DNA of 9,624 nucleotides from Wenzhouxiangella sp. (GTDB lineage: Bacteria; Pseudomonadota; Gammaproteobacteria; Xanthomonadales; Wenzhouxiangellaceae). Both the position numbers and the translations under genes were made by a program. The notes beneath the pieces are model-generated. The model was given only the letters and a program-made list of their open reading frames with translations, was not told the origin of the DNA and did no database searches. The DNA is taken from the NCBI GenBank assembly GCA_021767625.1, contig JAASTB010000059.1:1-9624 (forward strand), written 5' to 3'. Shown piece after piece: positions 1 through 5,869 of the stretch (positions are counted from its first letter, which is position 1; each line of letters starts with the position of its first letter).

Positions 1-20
1 AGCCCCGCCGAAGCGGGGCT
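1..20 (-). terminator. Probable intrinsic terminator of the cold-shock gene
   Basis: A perfect 8-bp GC-rich stem (AGCCCCGC / GCGGGGCT) closes a four-base loop that reads TTCG on the minus strand, an exceptionally stable tetraloop. It lies about 35 bases past the stop codon of the minus-strand cold-shock gene. The U-tract that would complete a Rho-independent terminator would fall before base 1 and cannot be seen. Confidence 0.75.
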
Positions 21-24
21 CTCG

Positions 25-56
25 AATCCATTCGGCTCCTATCAGGAGCCTGGATT
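25..56 (-). other. Hairpin abutting the csp stop codon
   Basis: Seven-base arms GGCTCCT (34-40) and AGGAGCC (44-50) enclose a three-base loop. They are extended by outer arms AATCCA (25-30) and TGGATT (51-56), with a three-base bulge at 31-33. The outer stem touches the last base of the csp stop codon (56-58). With the hairpin at 1-20 it makes a tandem pair, which may act as a 3' stabiliser or as part of a double terminator. The pairing is seen directly; the role is inferred. Confidence 0.55.
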
Positions 57-259
57 TACTGCGGGGTGACGTTCGTGGCGCTGGGGCCTTTGGGGCCCTG
101 CTCGACGTCGTAAGAGACGGTCTGTCCCTCGGACAGCGACTTGAAGCCGGAGGCCTGGATGGCGCTGTGGTGGACGAAGACGTCCTTGGAGCCGTCTGCC
201 GGGGTGATGAAGCCGAAGCCCTTGTCATCCGCAAACCATTTAACTGTACCTGTAGTCAT
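56..259 (-). CDS. CspA-family cold-shock protein
   Basis: A 67-residue single cold-shock domain, the usual length for the CspA family. These proteins are cytoplasmic five-strand OB-fold beta barrels that bind single-stranded RNA or DNA and melt RNA secondary structure, either during cold adaptation or constitutively. Both nucleic-acid motifs are intact: RNP1 as KGFGFI (residues 13-18) after the conserved KWF (7-9), and RNP2 as VFVHHSAI (27-34). The start at base 259 is chosen because AGAGG (bases 268-272) sits about 8 nt upstream and the protein then begins MTTGTVKWF, as family members do. An in-frame upstream ATG at 334 would add 25 residues with no domain match. It stands alone, with hairpins downstream and a repeat array beyond its leader. 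Which paralogue (CspA, CspD, CspE) cannot be told, and cold induction cannot be judged from the coding sequence. Confidence 0.95.
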   Translation of the reverse strand: MTTGTVKWFADDKGFGFITPADGSKDVFVHHSAIQASGFKSLSEGQTVSYDVEQGPKGPSATNVTPQ

Positions 260-267
260 TTCGATTA

Positions 268-272
268 CCTCT
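268..272 (-). promoter_or_regulatory. Ribosome binding site of csp
   Basis: The minus strand reads AGAGG followed by eight bases before the ATG at 259-257. This site decides the start in favour of the 67-residue protein over the upstream in-frame ATG at 334. No convincing sigma-70 promoter was found between here and about 430. A long untranslated leader, common in csp genes, is possible but not demonstrated. Confidence 0.65.
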
Positions 273-431
273 GGAAAAAATTGAACGTGCGTATATGCAG
301 ACGATTGTCGAGAAATTACGGAAGAGTCTGCCACGAACTGCGGTGAGAGGTGCTGCCGAAAGAACTACAAGAATGTACTGCAATGGATCGACCATACAGA
401 ATACCGTGCACCAGCACAAGCAGTAATATTC

Positions 432-790
432 GCGGAACAACGGAGGACAGGCCACGGTTTTTGGGCCTCTGGATTCCTGCCTACGCAGGAATGACGGCTT
501 GGGGGTGTTCCCAACAACTGGGGAGAGGCCACGGTTCCTCGACCTCTCGATTCCTGCCTCTACCCGGAGGGCACAAGCACCCAGAGGGCACAAGCGCGGG
601 AATGACGGCTTTGGGGGTGTTCCGAACAACTGGGGAGAGGGCGCGGTTTCTCGGTATCTGGATTCCTGCCTGCGCAGGAATGACGATTTGGGGGGCGGTC
701 CGAACAACCGGGGAGAGGGCTCGGTTTCTGGATTCCTGCCTCTACCCTGAGGGCACAAGCACCCGAAGGGCACGAGCGCCGGAATGACGG
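432..790. repeat. Four-unit array of an ATTCC-palindrome repeat
   Basis: Each unit starts with a GGAACAAC-like segment, then GGGGAGAGG and CGGTTT, then a palindrome of the form GATTCCTGCC...GGAATGACG. After that comes GGCTTGGGGGTGTTCC or a variant, leading into the next unit. The left arms (GATTCCTGCC) begin at 472, 549, 661 and 731, so the periods are 77, 112 and 70. Units 1 and 3 have a short palindrome of about 26 bp. Units 2 and 4 carry a 34-bp insert in its loop. The palindrome belongs to the widespread proteobacterial GTCATTCC...GGAATCC family of short dispersed repeats. Open reading frames exist through the array on both strands, but they track the repeat and have no domain-like content, so no gene is called. 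Confidence 0.85.
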
Positions 791-800
791 AACAAGATGT

Positions 801-826
801 CGTCATTCCGGCGAAGGCCGGAATCC
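801..826. repeat. Inverted copy of the ATTCC palindrome
   Basis: Arms ATTCCGG (805-811) and CCGGAAT (818-824) enclose a six-base loop. The flanks CGTC and CCAG match the common CGTCATTCC...GGAATCCAG dispersed repeat. It points opposite to the four copies at 472-790 and closes the array. Its left flank also pairs with the right arm of the fourth copy (GGAATGACGG, 781-790). Confidence 0.75.
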
Positions 827-850
827 AGGTGTCTCCACGGGCAACACGGC

Positions 851-1046
851 GATCGCGGCTTTGACCCAGAGGGCATCAACACCGCTCCCACAGGAACCGA
901 CCGCCTTCGTAGCCTGGATGGAGCGCGAGCGGAATCCGGGAAGGACGTGCCTGCCTCGGCATGGGCCCCCGGATTCCACGTTGTTTCATCCGGGCTACGG
1001 GTTTTGTAGGAGCGGTGTTTATGCCCTCTGGGTAAGAGCCGCGATT
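851..1046. repeat. Composite of nested inverted REP-like repeats, copy 1
   Basis: The outer pair (851-891 and 1006-1046) are inverted copies of a repeat that reads GTAGGAGCGG...AGCCGCGAT when free of insert. Here each arm carries the 17-bp module. The inner pair (908-940 and 968-1000) are inverted copies of a second repeat, GTAGCC(T/C)GGATG...GGAATCCGGG. The core between them is 27 bp (941-967). The same order, outer-inner-core-inner-outer, recurs at 7064-7267. The arms resemble REP/REPIN-type extragenic palindromes of gammaproteobacteria, which are normally mobilised in trans by RAYT transposases. None is encoded in this window. Confidence 0.75.
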
Positions 1047-1067
1047 AACCAAGGTGGCTAAAAGGCT

Positions 1068-1120
1068 GGATACCCGTCTTCACCCAAAGGGCACGAGCGC
1101 AGGAATGACGGCTTTTGGGG
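1068..1120. repeat. Degenerate ATTCC palindrome carrying one 17-bp module
   Basis: The right half (GCAGGAATGACGGCTTTTGG, from 1099) matches the right half of the array units at 432-790. The left arm has decayed to GGATACCCGTC. One 17-bp module occupies the loop at 1082-1098. It ends about 27 bases before the end of the TonB receptor gene, so the array family reaches right up to that gene's 3' end. Confidence 0.7.
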
Positions 1121-1146
1121 AGGTGAGCCTCAGGCACTCCCGACCC

Positions 1147-3234
1147 TCAAAACCAACTGACATCGATACTTGCATACACACGCCTTTCAGCCCCCGGTTC
1201 GTAATAGCGCCCGTTCCTGGCGTTGATCCTCACGTTATCCAGATACGCTTCGTCGAAGAGGTTTTCGACACCGACGACCAGCTGGGTTTTGTAGCGGCCG
1301 CCCCAGATGATGCGGCCGAAGCGCAGGTCGGTGACGGTTTGCGAGGCCACTGCGACGGTGTTGGCATCATCGGCATAGCGGCTGCCGATGTATTGCGCGG
1401 ACAGGCCGGCAAAATAGCCGTGCTGGAACTCGTATCGCCCATCGATGAAGCCGGTCCAATCAGGCAGGCCCGGCAGGGCGTTGTTGGTTTCGTCATCGAA
1501 GCGCGCATCCATGTACGTCAGTGCGCCCGCGATTTGTAGATTCGGCAGGGCTCTCGGCCGCCAGCGCCCGCCCAGTTCCAGGCCGTCGCGACGGGTGCGA
1601 TCGGCGTTGCGGTAGAAGGTGCGCTCATCACCCGGGGCGGCGCCGGGATCATCGTCCACGATGATCTCGTCTTCCACGCGTACCGTGAACAGGGTGGCCT
1701 CGAGCTGCGCGGTATTGAGCTGACCACGTACACCGACCTCCAGGGTCTGGCTGGTCTGTGGTTCCAGGCCCGGACGAAAGCCGCTGCCTACCGGGTTGGC
1801 GAACTCGGTGAAGGTGGGGGCCTCGAAGCTGGTGGCGTACTGGCCGAAGGCGGTCCACCGGTTGTTCAGGGTATGGCTGTAGCCGAGGCTGTAGTTGGGC
1901 TCGGCATAGACGCGCTCGCCGGAGTTGTCGATGCCACCAGCCTGAAGGTTGTCGTCGATGGCCATGCGCAGGCGGTCATAGCGCAGACCCATCACCCAGC
2001 GACCCCGTTCATTTGCGGCAGGCCCGGCCAGTTGTAACCCCAGGCCGGCATTGCGGGCGGTTTCCAGCTGATCCAGTGCCAGGTCATCGCTGATACCGGT
2101 GACGCAACTGAACGGTTCGAGGTCGACATTGCGGCAATAGCGTTGCCGGTCATCCGCCTGGTCTTCCAGGCTGAGGTGGGTGTGCAGGAGGAGCTTCCCA
2201 ATAGGGCGCTGGTAGTAGAGCGCGCCGCCGATGATCTGCCGGTCGTACTGGATCAGGCTGCTGCCGGGAAAGGGCAGTTGCTGCTGAAAGTCCCGGCCGA
2301 TCAGCCAGCCCTGTGCGCTGAGCTGGTGATTGGCCCCGCCGAGGCGTTGTTTGATCCCCGCCGAGACGATGTTCTGGCTGACCTCCTGGCCGGCATCCAT
2401 CAGGCTGGCGAGTGGTGCGGCCTGGGAGGGGTCTTCCTGCAACTCCGCTTCGGTCAGTGCGCCGGGGTCTTCGGCCAGGGGATTGTCGAGGTGGTTGAGC
2501 AGCACGAACCAGTCGCGATCGCCCTGGCGATGGTCGAGCCTGAGATTCACATTGCGGCGTTCCACTTCGCTCTGATCGCGATAGCCCGCCTGTTCCAGCT
2601 GGGTGATGGCACCCAGAAAGGCGAAGGCGTCTTTCTGTTCGCTAATTGCACCGTGGATGCGGCGCAGGCCATGGCCACCGACCTGTGCCTCGGCCCTGGC
2701 GAGCGGGGCGGTCCATGTCGAATGGCTGCTGTAATCGAGCAGGCCGCCACTGCCATTGCCGTGCAGTACCGCGTTGGCCCCGCGCAGCACCTCGATGGTT
2801 TCGATAGTGCTGGGATCGATGGCATCGATCTGTGCCTGGCCATCGACGGTGGTGAGGGGCATGCCATCCAGGCGTACCCGCACGCCGCGGATGCCAAAGG
2901 GTGCGCGGGCCCCGAAGCCGCGGATCGAGACACGCGGGTTCTGGGCAAAGTTGTTGCGGTTCTGCACCAGCACGCCGGGCGACAGGTTCAGTGCATCGGT
3001 GGGTTGTATGGGGGCGCGTCCGTCGCGGATATCCTGATCATCGATCAGGGTGACCGCGCTCGGTGTTTCCTGCCACTCGGTCTCGATCAGGGGGGCCGTG
3101 ATATAGATCACCATCGGCGTCTTTTCATCAGACCCCGGTTCATCAGAACCCTGGGCATCAGGCTCCTGTGCCGTGGCCAGTGCCGACCACAGTGCAGTGG
3201 CGGAGACTAGGATTATTGAGCGCAGCAGGGGCAT
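1147..3234 (-). CDS. TonB-dependent outer-membrane receptor, YncD/PqqU-like
   Basis: A 695-residue TonB-dependent receptor: a 22-strand outer-membrane barrel with an N-terminal plug that imports scarce ligands using TonB-ExbBD energy. A signal peptide covers about residues 1-22 (MPLLR, then a hydrophobic run ending ALATA). A TonB-box-like segment PMVIYITA lies at 40-47. The plug spans about 55-170, with SIRGFGAR (103-110) and VLRGANAVLHGN (149-160). The C-terminus ends in an aromatic (DVSWF), the usual barrel-assembly signal. The plug stretch QNRNNFAQ...IRGFG...FGIRGVR and the C-terminal NGRYYEP closely recall E. coli YncD, now called PqqU, a pyrroloquinoline quinone importer. That match is from memory, so the ligand is an inference; a siderophore or other cofactor is possible. 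No PQQ or siderophore genes adjoin it. The Shine-Dalgarno is weak, and the start rests on the signal peptide. Confidence 0.93.
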   Translation of the reverse strand: MPLLRSIILVSATALWSALATAQEPDAQGSDEPGSDEKTPMVIYITAPLIETEWQETPSAVTLIDDQDIRDGRAPIQPTDALNLSPGVLVQNRNNFAQNPRVSIRGFGARAPFGIRGVRVRLDGMPLTTVDGQAQIDAIDPSTIETIEVLRGANAVLHGNGSGGLLDYSSHSTWTAPLARAEAQVGGHGLRRIHGAISEQKDAFAFLGAITQLEQAGYRDQSEVERRNVNLRLDHRQGDRDWFVLLNHLDNPLAEDPGALTEAELQEDPSQAAPLASLMDAGQEVSQNIVSAGIKQRLGGANHQLSAQGWLIGRDFQQQLPFPGSSLIQYDRQIIGGALYYQRPIGKLLLHTHLSLEDQADDRQRYCRNVDLEPFSCVTGISDDLALDQLETARNAGLGLQLAGPAANERGRWVMGLRYDRLRMAIDDNLQAGGIDNSGERVYAEPNYSLGYSHTLNNRWTAFGQYATSFEAPTFTEFANPVGSGFRPGLEPQTSQTLEVGVRGQLNTAQLEATLFTVRVEDEIIVDDDPGAAPGDERTFYRNADRTRRDGLELGGRWRPRALPNLQIAGALTYMDARFDDETNNALPGLPDWTGFIDGRYEFQHGYFAGLSAQYIGSRYADDANTVAVASQTVTDLRFGRIIWGGRYKTQLVVGVENLFDEAYLDNVRINARNGRYYEPGAERRVYASIDVSWF

Positions 3235-3306
3235 CGCGTGGAATAGTGGTGTTGATGTGCCAATACTGTACCGGATTGTTGACGATCAGCTCGCGGGTTT
3301 GATGAC

Positions 3307-3341
3307 ATCGAATAACCGGGGATAGATCGCGGTTATTCGAT
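3307..3341. promoter_or_regulatory. Perfect 12-bp inverted repeat between divergent genes
   Basis: Arms ATCGAATAACCG (3307-3318) and CGGTTATTCGAT (3330-3341) are perfect reverse complements separated by 11 bases. The repeat lies 72 bp upstream of the TonB receptor start on one side and 82 bp upstream of the CNNM gene start on the other. That is where an operator controlling one or both divergent promoters would sit. It is not an obvious Fur box. An RNA hairpin in the receptor's leader is an alternative. Symmetry and position are seen; a regulatory role is inferred. Confidence 0.5.
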
Positions 3342-3423
3342 AACATGATCAACTCCGCGGTTGCTCGCTGAGAGCCGCCTCCCATGGTACCTTCTCACCA
3401 TCGTTGACTCTGCTTTCTAGTGC

Positions 3424-4476
3424 ATGACACTCCTGTTTGTTTACCTGGCCATCGCCATTGGGGTTTCCTTCCTGTGCTCCATCCTTGAGGCGGTTCTCCT
3501 CTCGATTACCCCGAGTTACCTTGAGAAGGTGACCGTGGAGCGGCCGCGGGCCGGGCGGCTGATCGCGGGGGTCAAGGGGCGGCTGGACGAGTCGCTCTCC
3601 AGCATCCTGATCCTGAACACCTTCGCCCACACCATGGGCGCGGCCGGCGTGGGGGCACAGGCGCTGAGGGTCTTCGGCCAGGAGTGGGAGACGTTGATCG
3701 CCGTGCTGCTGACGCTGGCGATCCTGTATTTCTCCGAGATCATCCCCAAGACCCTGGGCGCCACATTCTGGCGCGCGCTGGCGGTGCCGGCGTCCTTCGT
3801 CATCATCTGGCTGGTGCGCCTGGTCTACCCACTGGTATGGATTTCCACGCGTCTGACCCGTCTGTTCAGCCGCCGCAAGGGCAACGAGATCACTCGCGAG
3901 GAGATCATCGCCCTGGCGTCGCTGGGCCATCGGGACGGCACGCTGTTCGCCCAGGAGAACGAGTACCTCTCCAACGTGCTGCGCCTGCGTGAGATCCGCA
4001 CCGAGCAGATCCTGACTCCGCGCAGCGTGGTGCACATGCTGGACGAGGACCTTACGGTGAGCGAGGCCCTGGACCGGCCGGAGACCCGGCAGTTCACCCG
4101 CATCCCCGTCTATGCCGGGGACACCGACAACATCACCGGCAAGGTCATCCGTGGGGACCTCTACGAGGCCGAGCGCGAGGGCAAGGGCGACGAGCCCATC
4201 AAGCACTTCGCCAAGCCCATCATCCGGGTCTCCGAGAAGCTGCCGGTGCAGAACCTGCTGGACTTGTTGATCAAGAACCACAAGCACCAGTTCCTGGTGG
4301 AAGACGAGTTCGGCCAGACCGCCGGCATCGTCACCCTGGAAGACGCCATCGAGACCCTGCTGGGCCGGGAGATCCTCGACGAGAGCGACACCGTGGCCGA
4401 CCTCCAGGCCCTGGCGCGCGGCAAGTACCGCGCGCGGCTACGGGCGGCGAAGCAGCAGGACGAGGATGCGGAGTAG
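3424..4476 (+). CDS. CNNM/CorB-type membrane protein with CBS pair
   Basis: A 350-residue protein of the CNNM (DUF21) plus CBS family, the hemolysin-like/CorB/CorC group associated with magnesium and cobalt transport or efflux. Hydrophobic segments at about 1-27, 61-85, 91-110 and 117-145 form the DUF21 membrane domain. It contains the family signature SEIIPKT (104-110). A cytoplasmic linker with ILTPRS (196-201) leads into two CBS motifs, about 205-250 and 265-315, the second with GIVTLEDAIETLLGREILDE (301-320). The protein ends soon after this, so the CorC_HlyC C-terminal domain found in many relatives is absent. Short forms of this kind exist in the family. The start is fixed at 3424 because an in-frame TAG lies at 3418-3420, yet no Shine-Dalgarno is visible. 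It diverges from the TonB receptor and converges on the gene ending at 4480 with only 3 bases between. The transported ion is not provable here. Confidence 0.93.
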   Translation: MTLLFVYLAIAIGVSFLCSILEAVLLSITPSYLEKVTVERPRAGRLIAGVKGRLDESLSSILILNTFAHTMGAAGVGAQALRVFGQEWETLIAVLLTLAILYFSEIIPKTLGATFWRALAVPASFVIIWLVRLVYPLVWISTRLTRLFSRRKGNEITREEIIALASLGHRDGTLFAQENEYLSNVLRLREIRTEQILTPRSVVHMLDEDLTVSEALDRPETRQFTRIPVYAGDTDNITGKVIRGDLYEAEREGKGDEPIKHFAKPIIRVSEKLPVQNLLDLLIKNHKHQFLVEDEFGQTAGIVTLEDAIETLLGREILDESDTVADLQALARGKYRARLRAAKQQDEDAE

Positions 4477-4479
4477 GGG

Positions 4480-4950
4480 TTATTGGCAACCCTTCAGGCG
4501 GATATCGGTTTCGACCGGTGCGAATTGATGAAGATGCGCCGGGATTGCTTGCTGGGCATAGAAAAGCTCGACGTACTCATATGCCTGTGGCTCCAGGATA
4601 GGCCTTTGGTGAAATAGGCTGGGGCTCCCGCTCTTCATGAAAATCAGCGAGTAAGGCTCGTCGAATCGCTCGCTTTCATAAATGAGGCGTGCCATCGACT
4701 CGGTATCTACGTGGAAGAACGTGTATTCATCAGCATGTGAGCTGGAAAAGTCGTTCAGATAGTAGGACCAGTCGGCATATCGCTCGCTTTCATCGTTGCC
4801 AAGGTCATTTATTATCAAGACTGCAACTTGCTCGTTGAGCAGGGCATTGCAGACCGCATCCTTCTGATCGGCAAGCGCTAGGTTGGTGAAAGCGAGGAGC
4901 AAGATAGCCAAGAATGTGATTGACGCGGATGAAAAATTTCCTGTTCCCAT
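4480..4950 (-). CDS. Small secreted protein of unknown function
   Basis: A 156-residue protein with a clear signal peptide: a hydrophobic run at about 9-24 and a likely cleavage after ALA (25-27). The mature part is acidic and rich in aromatics, with just two cysteines, Cys34 and Cys155, close to its two ends; they could form a disulfide in the periplasm. The order of a strand-like VAVLIINDL, then FFHVDTES, then PYSLIFMKSGSP faintly recalls a thioredoxin fold lacking the CXXC site. I do not recognise a family. The start at 4950 is preferred over an in-frame ATG at 4959 because of the ribosome binding site. It lies 51 bp downstream of the hydrolase gene on the same strand, so co-transcription is possible. 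Its base composition looks more AT-rich than its neighbours, which hints at a different origin. Confidence 0.8.
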   Translation of the reverse strand: MGTGNFSSASITFLAILLLAFTNLALADQKDAVCNALLNEQVAVLIINDLGNDESERYADWSYYLNDFSSSHADEYTFFHVDTESMARLIYESERFDEPYSLIFMKSGSPSLFHQRPILEPQAYEYVELFYAQQAIPAHLHQFAPVETDIRLKGCQ

Positions 4951-4959
4951 TGAGATCAT

Positions 4960-4964
4960 CCTTT
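4960..4964 (-). promoter_or_regulatory. Ribosome binding site that decides the start at 4950
   Basis: The minus strand reads AAAGG immediately followed by ATG (4959-4957), leaving no spacer for that codon. The second in-frame ATG (4950-4948) lies 9 bases downstream, which is normal spacing. The shorter protein is therefore the likelier product. Confidence 0.6.
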
Positions 4965-5001
4965 GATTGGCCGGGCCGACAGTATCGGGTGTCAGTCTAA
5001 C

Positions 5002-5859
5002 TTAGTTCTTTTGCCGCTCCAGCCCACTGTCTATTGCTTGATAGTATTTGCGAGGTACTTCCACCCAGGGGAAGTGGGCGCAGTCTTCCAGGACATATTC
5101 CGGTGTTTCCGGTAGCAGCCGTGCATAGGCCTGCCGGCTCTCCGGCTGCAGCACGTCGTGCCGGCAGTGGATCACGGCGCTGATCTTGTCTTCCAGGCCT
5201 TTCACGTCCGCCGCGGTGAGCGGCGCGCTTCGATAGTCTTCCCAGATCTGCACGTTGAGCCCGTTGTTGGCGTCCGCCGCCGTGAACTGGCCGGAATAGT
5301 CCCAGCCGAGTTGGCCGTCGAGGAAGTAGCTGGCGATCTTGCGGCGAAAGCTCTTGCGCGCCTCGGCCGGGGTGCCGATCTCCTCGAGGGTGGGCTGGGC
5401 CCGCGGCAGGTCGTTGGTGTGGCGCTTGGCTTCGATGTGTTCGAGGCTTTCCAGGGCGGGGTCGACGGGGTTGCTGAGGATAAGGCCCCTTACACGTTCG
5501 GGATGCCGCTCGGCATATAGCAGGATCTGCAGGGCGCCCCAGGAATGGCCCCAGAGGAGGGTCGGTTCCTCGGGCAGTACGGTGGCCATGTCGGAAAGCC
5601 ATTGTTCGAGTGCGGGGGTGTTCGGATCGACGGGGAGGTCTGCGTTGTCGCCCACTCCGCGCATGTCGAAGCGGCAGACGCGGTAGCGCTCCTGGAACTG
5701 CCGCTGGATGGGTTCCAGGTGCCAGGTGGTGAAGGCCGGCCCGCCGCCGATGAGGTAGACCGTCTCGCCGCTGCCCATGCAGTGGGTCTCGATGGCCTCC
5801 GAGGCCTGGGTGGCGGATGTGGCCAGCGTGAGGGCGAGGATGGGCAGGGCGCGCAGCAT
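5002..5859 (-). CDS. Secreted alpha/beta hydrolase, S33 peptidase-like
   Basis: A 285-residue alpha/beta-hydrolase fold protein with an N-terminal signal peptide (about 1-19, ending ATQA). The catalytic triad can be placed: Ser106 in the nucleophile elbow GHSWG (104-108), Asp235 in HCRHDVL (231-237), and His262 in CAHFPW (260-265). GGGPAF (38-43) occupies the oxyanion-loop position of the HGGP motif of proline iminopeptidase-like enzymes, and FDMRGVG (64-70) is also typical of that group. Peptidase, esterase or lactonase activity are all possible; the substrate is not predictable. Unlike most S33 members it appears to be exported, so it probably acts in the periplasm. The start at 5859 is the one that yields a signal peptide; reading further upstream gives low-complexity Arg/Pro/Ala-rich sequence that is a shadow of the DUF427 gene. 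It begins 10 bp after the DUF427 stop codon, suggesting one transcript and perhaps coupled translation, since no strong Shine-Dalgarno is visible. Confidence 0.88.
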   Translation of the reverse strand: MLRALPILALTLATSATQASEAIETHCMGSGETVYLIGGGPAFTTWHLEPIQRQFQERYRVCRFDMRGVGDNADLPVDPNTPALEQWLSDMATVLPEEPTLLWGHSWGALQILLYAERHPERVRGLILSNPVDPALESLEHIEAKRHTNDLPRAQPTLEEIGTPAEARKSFRRKIASYFLDGQLGWDYSGQFTAADANNGLNVQIWEDYRSAPLTAADVKGLEDKISAVIHCRHDVLQPESRQAYARLLPETPEYVLEDCAHFPWVEVPRKYYQAIDSGLERQKN

Positions 5860-5869
5860 GTTCTGGATG

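Larger units (their letters stand above)
562..1098. repeat. Seven copies of a 17-bp loop-inserted module
   Basis: A 17-bp unit, consensus ACCCNRAGGGCAYVARC, occurs on the plus strand at 562-578, 579-595, 744-760, 761-777, 864-880 and 1082-1098, and on the minus strand at 1017-1033. The first four form two exact head-to-tail pairs in the loops of ATTCC palindromes, and the copy at 1082 is single in a similar palindrome. The copies at 864 and 1017 sit inside an unrelated repeat, the GTAGGAGCG family. Compared with the module-free copy at 7245-7267, the module accounts for exactly 17 extra bases there. The core ACCC-NRA-GGG is itself a small inverted repeat. All of this is read directly from the sequence; the function is unknown. 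Confidence 0.85.

Noticed and set aside
380..420. Sigma-70 promoter for csp on the minus strand (TTGTGC, 17 bp, TATGGT)
   Set aside because: Only about half of each hexamer matches consensus, which is too weak to call without a mapped start.
432..790. CRISPR array
   Set aside because: The parts between palindromes are themselves conserved, unit lengths vary (70, 77, 112), and no cas gene is present.
240..806. Long open frames on both strands (188 and 145 codons) over the repeat array
   Set aside because: They track repeat units, change composition with the repeat, and contain no domain or ribosome binding site; the repeats explain the openness.
2143..3210. 355-codon plus-strand frame antisense to the TonB receptor
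   Set aside because: High-GC shadow frame. The opposite strand encodes a clear receptor with motifs throughout, and this frame has no recognisable content.
3349..4287. 312-codon minus-strand frame antisense to the CNNM gene
   Set aside because: Low-complexity Gln/Asp/Arg-rich translation typical of a shadow; the plus strand has the full DUF21/CBS signature.
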